DNA from: Aliidiomarina haloalkalitolerans
GTDB lineage: Bacteria > Pseudomonadota > Gammaproteobacteria > Enterobacterales > Alteromonadaceae
Length of the DNA: 64,000 nt
Assembly (NCBI RefSeq): GCF_003987315.1
Contig: NZ_PIPI01000007.1
Coordinates: forward strand, 93,347 to 157,346
Reading direction: 5' to 3'
The translations under genes and the position numbers were made by a program. Positions 37,007 to 46,562 of the stretch are shown here, piece after piece. The notes beneath the pieces are model-generated. The model did not search any database, was not told where the DNA came from, and saw only the letters and a program-made list of their open reading frames with translations. Position 1 is the stretch's first letter, and each line of letters starts with the position of its first letter.

Positions 37007-37444
37007 AATTCTCGCTTTGGTATAAATCGACGCTATTCTTCTGCTACGCGAAAGGTCAGACTTAACATTTCCTTCGAAATTTCCGCCAGTAATAGCCTCA
37101 AAAGATTCGACTTTGAAATTACTTAGCGTCATACGGTCGGAAGTTGACGAATTAGCACAGGCTATGCTTAAAAATTTATCGATACAGTTATTTTGGTGCA
37201 TTAGCATAGTTCTTATTTTCTTTCCTAATATCAGCCTTTCAGTTTTGTCCATCTTCTTTGCTGACCAGTATAAAATCGAGTCGTCCATTATCTCTATTAA
37301 AGTGTTTCGCAACTCAATTTTTAAATTGAATTTCTTTTTGTTTGACTCTTTAATTTGCTCCATTGTAAAGTTTGAGACAAACCCCAATATAGAGCCCGTC
37401 ACAACACCTATAAATACAGTGAGGACATAAGTTTCAGGGTTCAT
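36983..37444 (-). CDS. Membrane-anchored protein of the ATPase/DUF4325 trio
   Basis: The 153-residue protein has one N-terminal membrane helix (about 5-27, YVLTVFIGVVTGSILGFVSN) and then a basic, helical cytoplasmic part (KESNKKKFNLKIELRNTLIEIMDDS). No family is recognised. Its ATG overlaps the stop of the DUF4325 gene (ATGA), making it the last gene of the minus-strand operon hsdM-hsdS-hsdR-ATPase-DUF4325. A membrane-attached partner or effector of the upstream pair is a reasonable guess from coupling alone. The coding sequence is strikingly AT-rich. Confidence 0.65.
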   Translation of the reverse strand: MNPETYVLTVFIGVVTGSILGFVSNFTMEQIKESNKKKFNLKIELRNTLIEIMDDSILYWSAKKMDKTERLILGKKIRTMLMHQNNCIDKFLSIACANSSTSDRMTLSNFKVESFEAITGGNFEGNVKSDLSRSRRIASIYTKARILVNKYYF

Positions 37445-37800
37445 TGACTAGACCGTGTGTATTTTTCAGAGTTAAATTTAGATTCGTTCACATATGTAAT
37501 AATGCGATCTTTAAAAAAGGCGAACTCCTCGTTACTAAATTTAATCTCTATTAAATTTAGTAACGTTTTTGAGTCAAAGTATCCATGTTTAACTATCCCT
37601 CCAAAAGCTTCAGACAAAAACGATGAGCCGTAGCTCTCTATGCCGTCATCTAAAATAATGGTTAGCTTTTCGCCTTTCTCCAGTTTCCGCAAGGCGGGTA
37701 ATAAGTATTCCTCGCGAAACGCCTCTCCACTGGCATCCCCATCCGAATAGTATCTTCCCGCAGGGTCGACTGAGAATTCAGCACCAATATTTATTTTCAT
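37441..37800 (-). CDS. STAS-like DUF4325 protein
   Basis: The 119-residue protein starts at the ATG at 37800 with GGTGA upstream (an in-frame TTG at 37812 overlaps less well). The pattern FSVDPAGRYYSDGDASGEAFREEYLLPAL and IILDDGIESYGSSFLSEAFGGIV fits DUF4325, a STAS-like domain. The IESYGSSFL segment corresponds to the STAS loop that carries the phosphorylatable serine in anti-anti-sigma factors. With the adjacent GHKL ATPase it suggests a partner-switch pair like SpoIIAA/SpoIIAB. The gene follows the ATPase by about 12 bp and overlaps the membrane gene by four. Confidence 0.75.
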   Translation of the reverse strand: MKINIGAEFSVDPAGRYYSDGDASGEAFREEYLLPALRKLEKGEKLTIILDDGIESYGSSFLSEAFGGIVKHGYFDSKTLLNLIEIKFSNEEFAFFKDRIITYVNESKFNSEKYTRSSQ

Positions 37801-37812
37801 TGCGCTCACCAA

Positions 37813-38961
37813 TCAAGGAACTGTTACTGACCAGATGATTAAAGTTCCGGGCAAACTCTGGTCGAAATCAACCGTCTTTATCGTTTGCACCCCAGACTCA
37901 ACCGTGACTTTACATAACCCATGAGAACTGATAATCGAGAGATATCCGTTACCCCGCTGTTTGATAAATTGTAGCATGTCCTGTAAACCTTTACCTCTAT
38001 CTCCCTTATTAGTCCGTGTTCTGCCGTATGATAGAGCGGCTCTTATCATCATTGAGTCAAAATCGTCTGAAAGGCGAAGCCTTCTCAAGTATCTCTTGAG
38101 GTACTCCCGAGCGTGAGAAGTAGGTAAGGTTGCAGGAATACCTACCCCCTGATCATAAAAGGAAACTTTTAGTTCTCGAGAGCGTTTATTGAAGGACGCG
38201 GTAAGATACCAATCCTTTTCATGGGTGCGTGTTTGTTCTTCAGGGTAAGCATGATGAGTTACGTTTAGTATTGCTTCTCCAATACCACTGTGAAGAAAGA
38301 TCCATTTGTCGAGCTCCTTCTTCCCTATGAGCTCCTTTATACCTTTCTTCAGTTGGCGAGTCTTATCGTGCTCACCAATGGTTCCTTTAATATATCGCAA
38401 GATATTGTTATCTCCGGAGTTTTTCTCACAGTTAAACTTATCTTTTAAGGAAGGAAATATTTCAAAATAGCCGAGCGATGAAAACTGCTGGTAAATTAAA
38501 GGATCCCAGTGATGGACTGTAGGAATGAGGCGATGGTTCACTCTGCCGTCCCACTTTGATATTTCTGACGTTAATACTAAAGCGGCGGCTGATGATGCTT
38601 TTTTGATCTTATCAAATCGAATGCTTCTAAGTCTAAGTTTTGACTCTCTATTGCCTATCATCTCGACTAAGTATCGAATTGAATTTATATAAAGGGTTGT
38701 GACCTCAAAGTCAGTTGAGAAGTTTAATTTTTCGGGAAGCCATATAGTTAGATATCTTTTTTTTGTTTTTCTTATGTCGACTCCTTTTGAGCGAAAGTAA
38801 TCTATTTTTTTTAAGGCCTTATTATTTTCTATTATCTTCTGATTACTTTTGTCCTTGATCTGAAATTTCTGCTCGAAAGAGCGTTGAGAACGATGAGATA
38901 TATTTAATCTTACAATGCGAATCCTGAACTTAGGCGACTCTTTTTTCAACTTAGCCTCCAA
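37813..38961 (-). CDS. STAS-like/GHKL ATPase fused protein
   Basis: The 382-residue cytoplasmic protein has an N-terminal half (about 68-170) that resembles a STAS fold (YLTIWLPEKLNFSTDFEV, IKKASSAAALVLTSEIS). The C-terminal half is a GHKL (HATPase_c) domain: N box Glu229-Asn233 in GEAILNVTHHAY, G1 DQGVGIP (270-276) and G2 DRGKGL (321-326). No His phospho-acceptor domain is present, so it is not a classic sensor kinase; it looks like an SpoIIAB-type kinase/ATPase. It overlaps the end of hsdR by 11 bp, so it is coupled to the restriction subunit. A role in controlling R-M or another effector is inference. Confidence 0.8.
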   Translation of the reverse strand: MEAKLKKESPKFRIRIVRLNISHRSQRSFEQKFQIKDKSNQKIIENNKALKKIDYFRSKGVDIRKTKKRYLTIWLPEKLNFSTDFEVTTLYINSIRYLVEMIGNRESKLRLRSIRFDKIKKASSAAALVLTSEISKWDGRVNHRLIPTVHHWDPLIYQQFSSLGYFEIFPSLKDKFNCEKNSGDNNILRYIKGTIGEHDKTRQLKKGIKELIGKKELDKWIFLHSGIGEAILNVTHHAYPEEQTRTHEKDWYLTASFNKRSRELKVSFYDQGVGIPATLPTSHAREYLKRYLRRLRLSDDFDSMMIRAALSYGRTRTNKGDRGKGLQDMLQFIKQRGNGYLSIISSHGLCKVTVESGVQTIKTVDFDQSLPGTLIIWSVTVP

Positions 38962-41900
38962 TATCCCGCAGCATCGTCAATATCAATCGCGAAAATTTAG
39001 AAGCAATAGTCGGATTTTCGAGAACTTCCATGGAAAGCTTCTCATGCTCAGTCATTGCATCCAGTACGCGGTCAGTTACACGCTGAGGGTATAGACCATG
39101 CATTATCTCATCCTCTGAGTGCCGCTCTATCTGAGCCATTACTTCTTCATCCCGTTTTATGCGTTTGGCTATGCCTTCTGCGAACTGTAACTTGTCCTCG
39201 TCACTGACCTCGGCACCAAATAAATCATTGAGCGTATCAATAATTTCCTGAAGCTTTTTCTTTTCTGGATCATGAGGTTTACCACTACCAACGGCTTTAA
39301 TTGACGCTAGGTATTCCGTGTCACCTTCGCCGAGTTTAATCTGTTTCTCAGCCTTCTTAGTCATGCGGTAGTGGGTAAGGGTGAGTCCTGACACGTCAAC
39401 GTCGTCTGAATCGTCCAGACGCTCGATACGCAGCAGTGGTAGCAAGTTTTTAGCGTACACACACAAAGCTTCAAGGTCGCTGTCGTTGTAGGGTACGATT
39501 TGGGATAGAAATTCGTACACTCGCACGTAACTGCCAAGATTCTTTTTGAATAGCTCGAGCTGGTCAACCATTTCTCCCGCAGCTTTTACTGAGTCTTCTG
39601 CCTTTGTTAGGCTGCTTTTATCGCAGTACTGCGCTGCTTGGGCTTTCATAGCCTTCGCATCACGTAGTGTTTCAACAGCATGATTGTAGCGTGACATAAA
39701 ACGTTCTTTAGCAGGCTTGCAGTAGTATCCGAGCTTTGTAGCGTTAGCTTTCGGGTCAAAGAACGCAGTCGCAAAAGCCTTTACCTCGGTCCATTGGTAA
39801 ATGTGTTCTTCATCTAGTTTACTCATGATGTCGAATAGAATGTGTGGATCTGTAACCGAGTCTAGTTCTGCGGAGGTGTAGTAGGGCTTAAAGGATTCAA
39901 GTATGTCCTCTTCACTGTTGAAGAAGTCGAGGATGAAAGTCTGGTCTTTACCGGGAAAAGTGCGGTTTAAGCGCGATAGCGTTTGCACACACTCAACACC
40001 TTGAAGCTTCTTGTCCACGTACATGGCGCAAAGCTTGGGCTGGTCAAACCCAGTCTGATACTTGTTGGCTACTATCATGACGTTGAAGTCATCGGTATCG
40101 AGTGCTTTGTCATGGGCGCGGCCATTGAGACCTGGGTTTAGTCTGGCACTGGTTTCTGTAAAAGTTTCTGCTATGTATTCGTCTTCCGGGACTTCGCCAG
40201 AGAACGCCACCAAGGCGTGCACATCCTGATAGCCTTTATCTTGGATGTATTTGCTCATAGCAAGTTGATAGCGCACTGCTTCTTGTCGGCTACTAGTCAC
40301 CACCATGGCTTTGGCCTGGCCGCTTAACAGGTGACGGACGTTTTCACGAAAATGCTCAACGATGATTTCAACACGTTGGTTGATGTTGTAAGGATGCAAT
40401 CGCACCCAACGCGCCAGCTTCATGCGCGCTTTCTTGCTGTCGACCTCTTCATTTTCGCCATCAGGGTGGGCAATCTTCCATGCGGTCGCATACGTAGTAT
40501 AGTTTTTCAGTACATCAAGAATAAAGCCTTCTTCAATGGCCTGACGCATGGTGTAAACGTGAAAAGGTTTCGGCTTATTGTCGTCGCTTATTGGTGAATG
40601 CGGATCATCTGGACGACCAAACAACTCGAGGGTTTTGCCCTTGGGGGTTGCGGTAAACGCGTAGTAACTAATGCGCTCGTTCGGCATTCTAGCTTGCACG
40701 GCGGCATCTAAGAGGTCTTGAGCGCTGATGTCTTCGCCTTCTGGCCTGTCTGAGCCAAGCAGTGCTTTTAGCTTGCTGGCTGAGCTGCCTGTTTGTGACG
40801 AGTGCGCTTCGTCCGCAATGATTGCATAGTGGCCGGATTTGAGAGCAGGGTACTTGTCAATGGCATCATACAAAGCTGGGAAGGTCTGAATGGTGACTAC
40901 AATGATGCGGGTTTGCTCTTGTAGAGCTTCAGCCAGTTGCTCAGATTTGCTTTTATTACCCACGTCACGGGTAATGGCGCGAATAACACCATCTGCGTGC
41001 TCAAACTGCCGAATGGTTTTTTGTAGTTGCGAATCAAGCACGGTGCGATCGGTAACGACAATAATTGAATTGAATAGCTTGCTGCCATCCTCTGCATACA
41101 GTGACGATAGCTGATGCGCAGCCCAAGCAATGGAGTTTGATTTGCCGGAGCCCGCACTGTGCTGAATCAAATATCGTTGACCAGGGCCTTCTTGCTTGGT
41201 GGTGCCAACCAGCTGGTTTACCACATCCCACTGATGATAACGCGGGAAGATCATGGTCTCTTTGCGTTCTATGCGCCCATCAAAGCCATCTTTTTCTTCA
41301 ACCTGCAAGTGCATGAAGCGACCAATCACCTTAAGCCATGCATCTTTATTGAATAGGCGCTCCCACAGGTAACTGGTGGCGTAGCTGTTTTCATGCTCTG
41401 CTCTTGGGTTACCTTTGCCGCCGTCTAGCGTGCCTAGGTTGAAGGGTAGGAAAAAGGTGTCTTTACCGGCCAGCTTAGTTGTCATGGCAACTTCTTCTTG
41501 GCTAACAGCAAAATGCACCAAGGCACCGCGCTTAAACGTTAATAGCGGCTCGGGCATCCGGGTAATAGGGTCTTTGACTGGACGGTCTTTCTTATACTGG
41601 CGCTTGGCATGTTCAACGGTCTGTTTGAACTCGCTTTTAAGCTCAAGGGTTGCCGTTGGAATGCCGTTGACGAAAAGTACCAAATCGATGCGCGGGTTAT
41701 AGTCACCGTCGCGAGCGTAAGGGGAGTAGGAGACTTCTTCGACTACGCGCAAACGATTGGCGTGATAACGACGCTCGGTATCGGGGTTCATGCCATGGTC
41801 AGGTCGAAAGGCACAGGCCTTAATAGTACCGCCAATGGCTTTAAATCCGTGTCTGAGCACATGCAAGGCACCATCACGAGCCATACCCTTAGTGGCAGCT

Positions 41901-42109
41901 TGAACTAAAAGCTTTTCAGGATCACCGGCGTTGAGCTTACAAAAGCGCTCCCAACGGTCCGGGTAGGCTTCTTTAACGAAAGCAATTAAGTCTTCGGTGT
42001 AAAGGGCATTTAACTTGTCGTACTGGCTGGCAGAGCCAACTAACCAACCGCTCTGCTCAAGACTGGCTAAAATATCCTTTTGAAACTGACGCTCTTTGGT
42101 GTCAGCCAT
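38951..42109 (-). CDS. hsdR: Type I restriction enzyme, R subunit
   Basis: The motor and nuclease subunit of the HsdR2M2S complex cleaves unmethylated DNA at a distance using ATP-driven translocation. The 1052 residues include a PD-(D/E)XK nuclease (PRIDLVLFVNGIPTATLELKS), Walker A HSAGSGKSNSIAW, the DEAD-like box IIADEAHSSQTG, motif III YAFTATPKGKT and later helicase motifs (IVANKYQTGFDQP, QTLSRLNRTF). All catalytic motifs appear intact. GGAG precedes the ATG. It is 18 bp downstream of hsdS and overlaps the ATPase gene. Confidence 0.96.
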   Translation of the reverse strand: MADTKERQFQKDILASLEQSGWLVGSASQYDKLNALYTEDLIAFVKEAYPDRWERFCKLNAGDPEKLLVQAATKGMARDGALHVLRHGFKAIGGTIKACAFRPDHGMNPDTERRYHANRLRVVEEVSYSPYARDGDYNPRIDLVLFVNGIPTATLELKSEFKQTVEHAKRQYKKDRPVKDPITRMPEPLLTFKRGALVHFAVSQEEVAMTTKLAGKDTFFLPFNLGTLDGGKGNPRAEHENSYATSYLWERLFNKDAWLKVIGRFMHLQVEEKDGFDGRIERKETMIFPRYHQWDVVNQLVGTTKQEGPGQRYLIQHSAGSGKSNSIAWAAHQLSSLYAEDGSKLFNSIIVVTDRTVLDSQLQKTIRQFEHADGVIRAITRDVGNKSKSEQLAEALQEQTRIIVVTIQTFPALYDAIDKYPALKSGHYAIIADEAHSSQTGSSASKLKALLGSDRPEGEDISAQDLLDAAVQARMPNERISYYAFTATPKGKTLELFGRPDDPHSPISDDNKPKPFHVYTMRQAIEEGFILDVLKNYTTYATAWKIAHPDGENEEVDSKKARMKLARWVRLHPYNINQRVEIIVEHFRENVRHLLSGQAKAMVVTSSRQEAVRYQLAMSKYIQDKGYQDVHALVAFSGEVPEDEYIAETFTETSARLNPGLNGRAHDKALDTDDFNVMIVANKYQTGFDQPKLCAMYVDKKLQGVECVQTLSRLNRTFPGKDQTFILDFFNSEEDILESFKPYYTSAELDSVTDPHILFDIMSKLDEEHIYQWTEVKAFATAFFDPKANATKLGYYCKPAKERFMSRYNHAVETLRDAKAMKAQAAQYCDKSSLTKAEDSVKAAGEMVDQLELFKKNLGSYVRVYEFLSQIVPYNDSDLEALCVYAKNLLPLLRIERLDDSDDVDVSGLTLTHYRMTKKAEKQIKLGEGDTEYLASIKAVGSGKPHDPEKKKLQEIIDTLNDLFGAEVSDEDKLQFAEGIAKRIKRDEEVMAQIERHSEDEIMHGLYPQRVTDRVLDAMTEHEKLSMEVLENPTIASKFSRLILTMLRDIGG

Positions 42110-42127
42110 GTTGCATCTCCGTTTGTA

Positions 42128-43519
42128 CTAATTCTTTTTCTCCACTGTATCGGAACCTTGCGGCGGTTGCCAGTCGCGTACGTCAATTTTGCCGGTAACG
42201 GCTGCAGAGATTAGGGCGGAGCGGCGCTCTTTAAGTTTTTCTACTAATTTTATTGCTTCACCAGCGAGCTCAAGAAGTTTCCAATTCGCTTTAACCACTT
42301 TTTCCACTATTTGATGTTGTTCCTCCATTGGTGGGCATGGAAAAGGCATCTCCTTAATTGTTGACTGACCAATGTTTAGCATCGAGTCACTTGCCCCGGT
42401 AGCTGCAAGCTCGATTTGTTGCCGCGCCACCCCTGTGGTAAGAAAAAAGCATAAAAATTCTGGAAGAGCTTGGCTATTTAATCTTAAACGAAAGATTTTA
42501 TCGCTAATCATTAGGTTTTCGTGATTTACCGATGGAACACCGACACTCCCTACTAGTTCGCGAGTATTGGCTCTTGATATCAAGAGGTCGCCCGCTCTCA
42601 CTGATAATTCGTTTTTGAATGGAAGACCTGGGGGTAGTCGTTTGTTTTCCTCGTGAATAAATCTTCCATGCCTCACGCATCCTACCTTTAATACACCTAG
42701 TTCACTCTCATCAGAAACAGGCTCATTAAAGCATTGAGGACTCCAGCCTTGTTCGAATGAGTTAATCACATATTTAATTGGTAACGTGTGCCAATGTTCT
42801 GGTATTTGTCCAATCCACTCAACACCAGAATCTTTCATAGGTACATCAGGATTCAAGCCTTTGGTAACAGCATGACTGATAACTGCCTGACGCTTTTCTC
42901 TTAATAACTCTATCAACCGCTTTTGCTCGTAAATCAGCGCGTCAATTTTTGCCGTTTCGTAGTCGAGGAATTGCGCTATTTTTTGTTGCTCTGGATAGCT
43001 AGGAACACCAATTCTTTCTTGTAAATAGGCTTCGCTGTCTAAATTTTGGATGCCTGTAGTTTGCTTGATTGAGCAGTAGTTAACGTTGCTTGAGTAGAGA
43101 GCGTTAAAACAATAATTCAGGAACTCTGGTGAATGGCCCTTTCTGGGTCTCATCTTAGCAACGAAGTTTGAAGTCACAGCGTCGAAGTCATGTTGAAAAA
43201 TAGCAACAGCGCCGACTAGTGTTTTATCGCCACCGCCAGATTTCTCGATTAATAAATCGCCACGTTTAATCAGGCGGTTAGCTCTTTCTGAGTAACTAAC
43301 TGATCGGAACGTAAGTTTTTCAGTCGAGATAGAGTTCGCAGCTCTGTCGAAGTCTGCTATCCGAATACAAGCGACATCATACTTGCCATCAGGTTCACTT
43401 CCCCAAATGCCATTAATGCAACCATCCACTGTGCGCTTTAAGGATGCTTCGCGCCAGTCCTTTGGTATTTTGTTAGTAAGCCTACTGTTGGATTTCTTAT
43501 ACTCATGGTATGACTTCAC
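42128..43519 (-). CDS. hsdS: Type I restriction enzyme, specificity subunit
   Basis: HsdS recognises the split target sequence. The start is a GTG whose TG is shared with the hsdM stop (GTGA), with GAGGAG eight bases upstream; the longer frame to 43561 is rejected. The 463 residues hold two target-recognition domains, beginning IPKDWREASLKRTV and IPEHWHTLPIKYVI. Each is followed by a conserved helical spacer (EQQKIAQFLDYETAKIDALI and EEQHQIVEKVVKANWKLLEL). The half-sites cannot be predicted from sequence alone. Confidence 0.95.
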   Translation of the reverse strand: MKSYHEYKKSNSRLTNKIPKDWREASLKRTVDGCINGIWGSEPDGKYDVACIRIADFDRAANSISTEKLTFRSVSYSERANRLIKRGDLLIEKSGGGDKTLVGAVAIFQHDFDAVTSNFVAKMRPRKGHSPEFLNYCFNALYSSNVNYCSIKQTTGIQNLDSEAYLQERIGVPSYPEQQKIAQFLDYETAKIDALIYEQKRLIELLREKRQAVISHAVTKGLNPDVPMKDSGVEWIGQIPEHWHTLPIKYVINSFEQGWSPQCFNEPVSDESELGVLKVGCVRHGRFIHEENKRLPPGLPFKNELSVRAGDLLISRANTRELVGSVGVPSVNHENLMISDKIFRLRLNSQALPEFLCFFLTTGVARQQIELAATGASDSMLNIGQSTIKEMPFPCPPMEEQHQIVEKVVKANWKLLELAGEAIKLVEKLKERRSALISAAVTGKIDVRDWQPPQGSDTVEKKN

Positions 43520-45498
43520 GCTGACAGCTCCTCGATCATCTGTTTGATCCTGTCGGTGCATTCTTTAAGGTCAGCGTCAATTTCCTCAAGCGGGCGAGGA
43601 GGCTCGAATACATAAAAGTGACGGTTAAATGGAATTTCAAAGCCTACAATGCCAACCTCGCCATCTTGCTCATCACGCTTACTTTCATCTATCCAAGCAT
43701 CAGGGACATGTGGTTTAACTTCTCGTTCAAAGTACTTCTGAACACATTCGCTTAATGGAACGTTTTCGTAATCGCGCAGGGTATTATCAGCCTCCGGGGT
43801 GCCTTTATTGTCGGTGCAAACATCGGCACTATTGTCGCGTTCACTTAATGCGTTCAATACTGCTTTTTGTTGAGCAGCAGTTAACTTGAGTTCTACCTGT
43901 TTTAGTGTTTTGTTCATGGCATCGGTGAATTGCTCTCGATTGATGAACAAATGCTCTGGGTCGATGTTTGCTAGCGCACGGTGAAGTTTTTTGATGTCAC
44001 TCTCACTGAGTTTTTGCAGCGCTTTTTCATCAAGTAAGCGTTCAAGCCGTTCACTGCTTGTTTGGAAATTCAAACGAAGCGGGCGCTCGATCGTAATGCG
44101 ACGATAGCCAAAGGTTTCGTTAGTAAATACCTTGCTGTTATCGTTTTCCGCTATGTTGCCATATAGACGCACGAGCTTGTTGATGTGCTCGTCAGTCAGG
44201 TATTTACGCTTGCTACCCAACGACTTTCGCATCTTGGCGAAATCGTTGCTGCCATCGATTAGTTGCAGCTTGCCTTTGCGCTCAGGCTTTTTGTTATTGG
44301 AGAGAATCCAAATATAGGTGCTGATACCGGTATTGAAGAACATATCGGTCGGCAGGGCTACGATTGCTTCTACCAGGTCATTCTGCAGTAAGTAACGGCG
44401 TATCTCAGACTCGCCACTGCCCGCAGAGCCGGTAAATAGGGGGCTGCCGTTTAGCACGATGCCAATTCTGGAGCCGCCTTCTTTGGGATCTCGCATTTTG
44501 CTGACTAAATGCAACAAGAAAAGTAACGAGCCGTCTGACACACGCGGCAAGCCAGGGCCAAAGCGACCACCAAAGCCTTTCGCCTTATGCTCATCGTTGA
44601 CCACGCGCTGTGACGCTTTCCAGTCTACGCCAAATGGCGGGTTGGCCAGCATGTAGCGGAACCGTTCTCGTGGTAACTGATCGTTTGAAAGCGTATTGCC
44701 TAGCTTAATGTTGTCGACCTCTTGACCCTTTATCATCATATCGGCTTTACAGATAGCGTAAGACTCGGGGTTAAGCTCTTGACCAAATAGCTTTACGGTT
44801 ACTTTTTCGCTAATTGACTGAATGTACTCGTCGCTTTCAGACAAGAACCCGCCGGTGCCCGCTGTTGGATCGTAGATAGTAATAATGCTGTTCGGTGTTA
44901 ATACGTCTTCCTGACCTGTCATGAGCAACGATGTGGCGGCATGTACGCAATCACGAGGAGTAAAGTGCTCACCGGCCGTTTCATTTGAGCTTTCAGCAAA
45001 CTTGCGGATGAGCTCTTCAAAGATAAGACCCATACCAAAATTCGAAACAGTGCTAGGGGACAGATCTATTTTCGTACCGAAGCGCTGGGTAACCTGATAC
45101 AGCAAGTCAGCTTCGGCAAGTCTCAGTACAAACTCTTCGAAGTTGAAGTGCTCGAAAATCTCACGAGCCGACTCGCTAAATGACTGCACATACGAAATCA
45201 AGTCTTCCGCAGTTTGTGTGTCGGAGAGCGTTTCGAGGCTTAAAGATGACGAATTAAAAAATTGATGTCCGGACTCACGAATGAGCAGCTTCTCGCGCAC
45301 CGCGTCAGGTTTGGTTTTATGAAGCTCAGCAGCGTCGAGAACTTTTTGTTTGGTTGGAGCCAAAACGCACTCAAGACGACGCAGCAGGGTAAAGGGTAGG
45401 ATAATGCGCCCATATTGAGACTGTTTGAAATTTCCGCGCAGAAGATCCGCTACTGACCAGATAAAGGAAGCGGTTTGAGAGTAGGTTTCAGTATTCAA
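43516..45498 (-). CDS. hsdM: Type I restriction enzyme, N6-adenine methyltransferase
   Basis: HsdM methylates adenine in the HsdS target. The start is set at the TTG at 45498 with GAGGA seven bases upstream; an in-frame TTG at 45522 has no ribosome site. The protein is about 660 residues, with an N-terminal HsdM_N helical domain, SAM motif I DPTAGTGGFLSE and catalytic motif IV NPPFGVDW. A C-terminal extension beyond about residue 480 contains coiled segments. It is the first gene of the operon and divergent from the 45669 gene, with a 170-bp shared upstream region. Confidence 0.95.
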   Translation of the reverse strand: MNTETYSQTASFIWSVADLLRGNFKQSQYGRIILPFTLLRRLECVLAPTKQKVLDAAELHKTKPDAVREKLLIRESGHQFFNSSSLSLETLSDTQTAEDLISYVQSFSESAREIFEHFNFEEFVLRLAEADLLYQVTQRFGTKIDLSPSTVSNFGMGLIFEELIRKFAESSNETAGEHFTPRDCVHAATSLLMTGQEDVLTPNSIITIYDPTAGTGGFLSESDEYIQSISEKVTVKLFGQELNPESYAICKADMMIKGQEVDNIKLGNTLSNDQLPRERFRYMLANPPFGVDWKASQRVVNDEHKAKGFGGRFGPGLPRVSDGSLLFLLHLVSKMRDPKEGGSRIGIVLNGSPLFTGSAGSGESEIRRYLLQNDLVEAIVALPTDMFFNTGISTYIWILSNNKKPERKGKLQLIDGSNDFAKMRKSLGSKRKYLTDEHINKLVRLYGNIAENDNSKVFTNETFGYRRITIERPLRLNFQTSSERLERLLDEKALQKLSESDIKKLHRALANIDPEHLFINREQFTDAMNKTLKQVELKLTAAQQKAVLNALSERDNSADVCTDNKGTPEADNTLRDYENVPLSECVQKYFEREVKPHVPDAWIDESKRDEQDGEVGIVGFEIPFNRHFYVFEPPRPLEEIDADLKECTDRIKQMIEELSA

Positions 45499-45668
45499 AG
45501 GTACGTTCCTCGGGCTTGGCAAGGGCGCATATCAAGTAAGCATCCCAACTAAATGTTCTAGACTCCAATCTTAAGTTACCCAGACAAATACTTCACTTAC
45601 TAATTGAAATAGGCTCGATATACTGCTTTAGTGGTGCAAACAAGTTTTAGTCTTGAAGGGAGAGCTTA

Positions 45669-46562
45669 ATGATTAATCCGAATGAAAAAACTATCACTTT
45701 CGATTTTTACAGCATAGGCCTCGCGGCGGAATCTCAGTTTGATTTTTTCGGCTTTTTAAATGCAATTGTTCAAAGAGGCGGCTATGGTCAGGCTTGGGAG
45801 GATGGCCCATACGCTTATGAACTCAGAGACGTAGCAGTTGTAAATGGAATTGTTCGAGGTGAGTTTGCCAAATTCCGGCGAAATCTTTTACCCCATATAG
45901 GCCAACCTGGTGGAGCAGAGAGGCAGATCGATTTGCAGGAAAAAGAGGCTCTTATCGAGAAAAACTATTTTTCGTACAGGCCTGCAGATAATCTTTTGAC
46001 ATATCAATTAAACGGGCATGCGAGTCGTGAAGCCAAATTTGCGGAATATTTAAGCACAGTAGTCGGCGAAGCAATAGTCTTCAACCCACTGATCCAGGCT
46101 AACGCGATTCAGCGTTTGCTCACTGGTCAATTAACGCCGACCGCCTTACACTTAACATTCTCTCGTCCGACAAACCGTGAAATGTACCCGGAAGATGAAT
46201 TTGGCTGCCGTTTATTAGACTTGCTTGATGAAGTTGGTGGAGCAAATATTTCCTTGAAAATCACTAGCCATAAAACAGCAGCAGATGTAGAACGCCGTAG
46301 TCTAGAGGAGAGGGCAAAAAGTTTTGCTTCTGCGTTTGCAAGGTCACCAATAATTAGGACTGCAAAGGTTACTGCAGTTCGTGACGGAGTGGATCACCCT
46401 ATTGACTTAATTGCGGACAGAATTCGGTCACGCCAAAATGTAGCAATGGGAAGTCGGTATCCAATCCGGACAGCGGTGTTTGCTGCGATGGAAGCTGCAT
46501 TTGTTGAACAAAGAGATGCTTTATATGAAGTTATTGGGGAACCGGGCAACAGAATTGACTAA
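45669..46562 (+). CDS. Unrecognised soluble protein, paired with membrane protein
   Basis: The 297-residue protein has GGGAG before the ATG. No signal peptide or membrane helix is seen. The N-terminus KTITFDFYSIGLAAESQFDFF is beta-rich, the middle is mixed and the C-terminal third is alpha-helical with an RSLEERAKSFASAF stretch. I do not recognise the family. It overlaps or abuts a four-helix membrane-protein gene and sits divergently beside hsdM inside the island. That arrangement suggests a two-component accessory or defence unit, but nothing in the sequence shows its activity. Confidence 0.7.
   Translation: MINPNEKTITFDFYSIGLAAESQFDFFGFLNAIVQRGGYGQAWEDGPYAYELRDVAVVNGIVRGEFAKFRRNLLPHIGQPGGAERQIDLQEKEALIEKNYFSYRPADNLLTYQLNGHASREAKFAEYLSTVVGEAIVFNPLIQANAIQRLLTGQLTPTALHLTFSRPTNREMYPEDEFGCRLLDLLDEVGGANISLKITSHKTAADVERRSLEERAKSFASAFARSPIIRTAKVTAVRDGVDHPIDLIADRIRSRQNVAMGSRYPIRTAVFAAMEAAFVEQRDALYEVIGEPGNRID

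Noticed and set aside
43520..43561. Extended N-terminus of HsdS
   Set aside because: The GTGA overlap with hsdM and the GAGGAG ribosome site favour the start at 43519.
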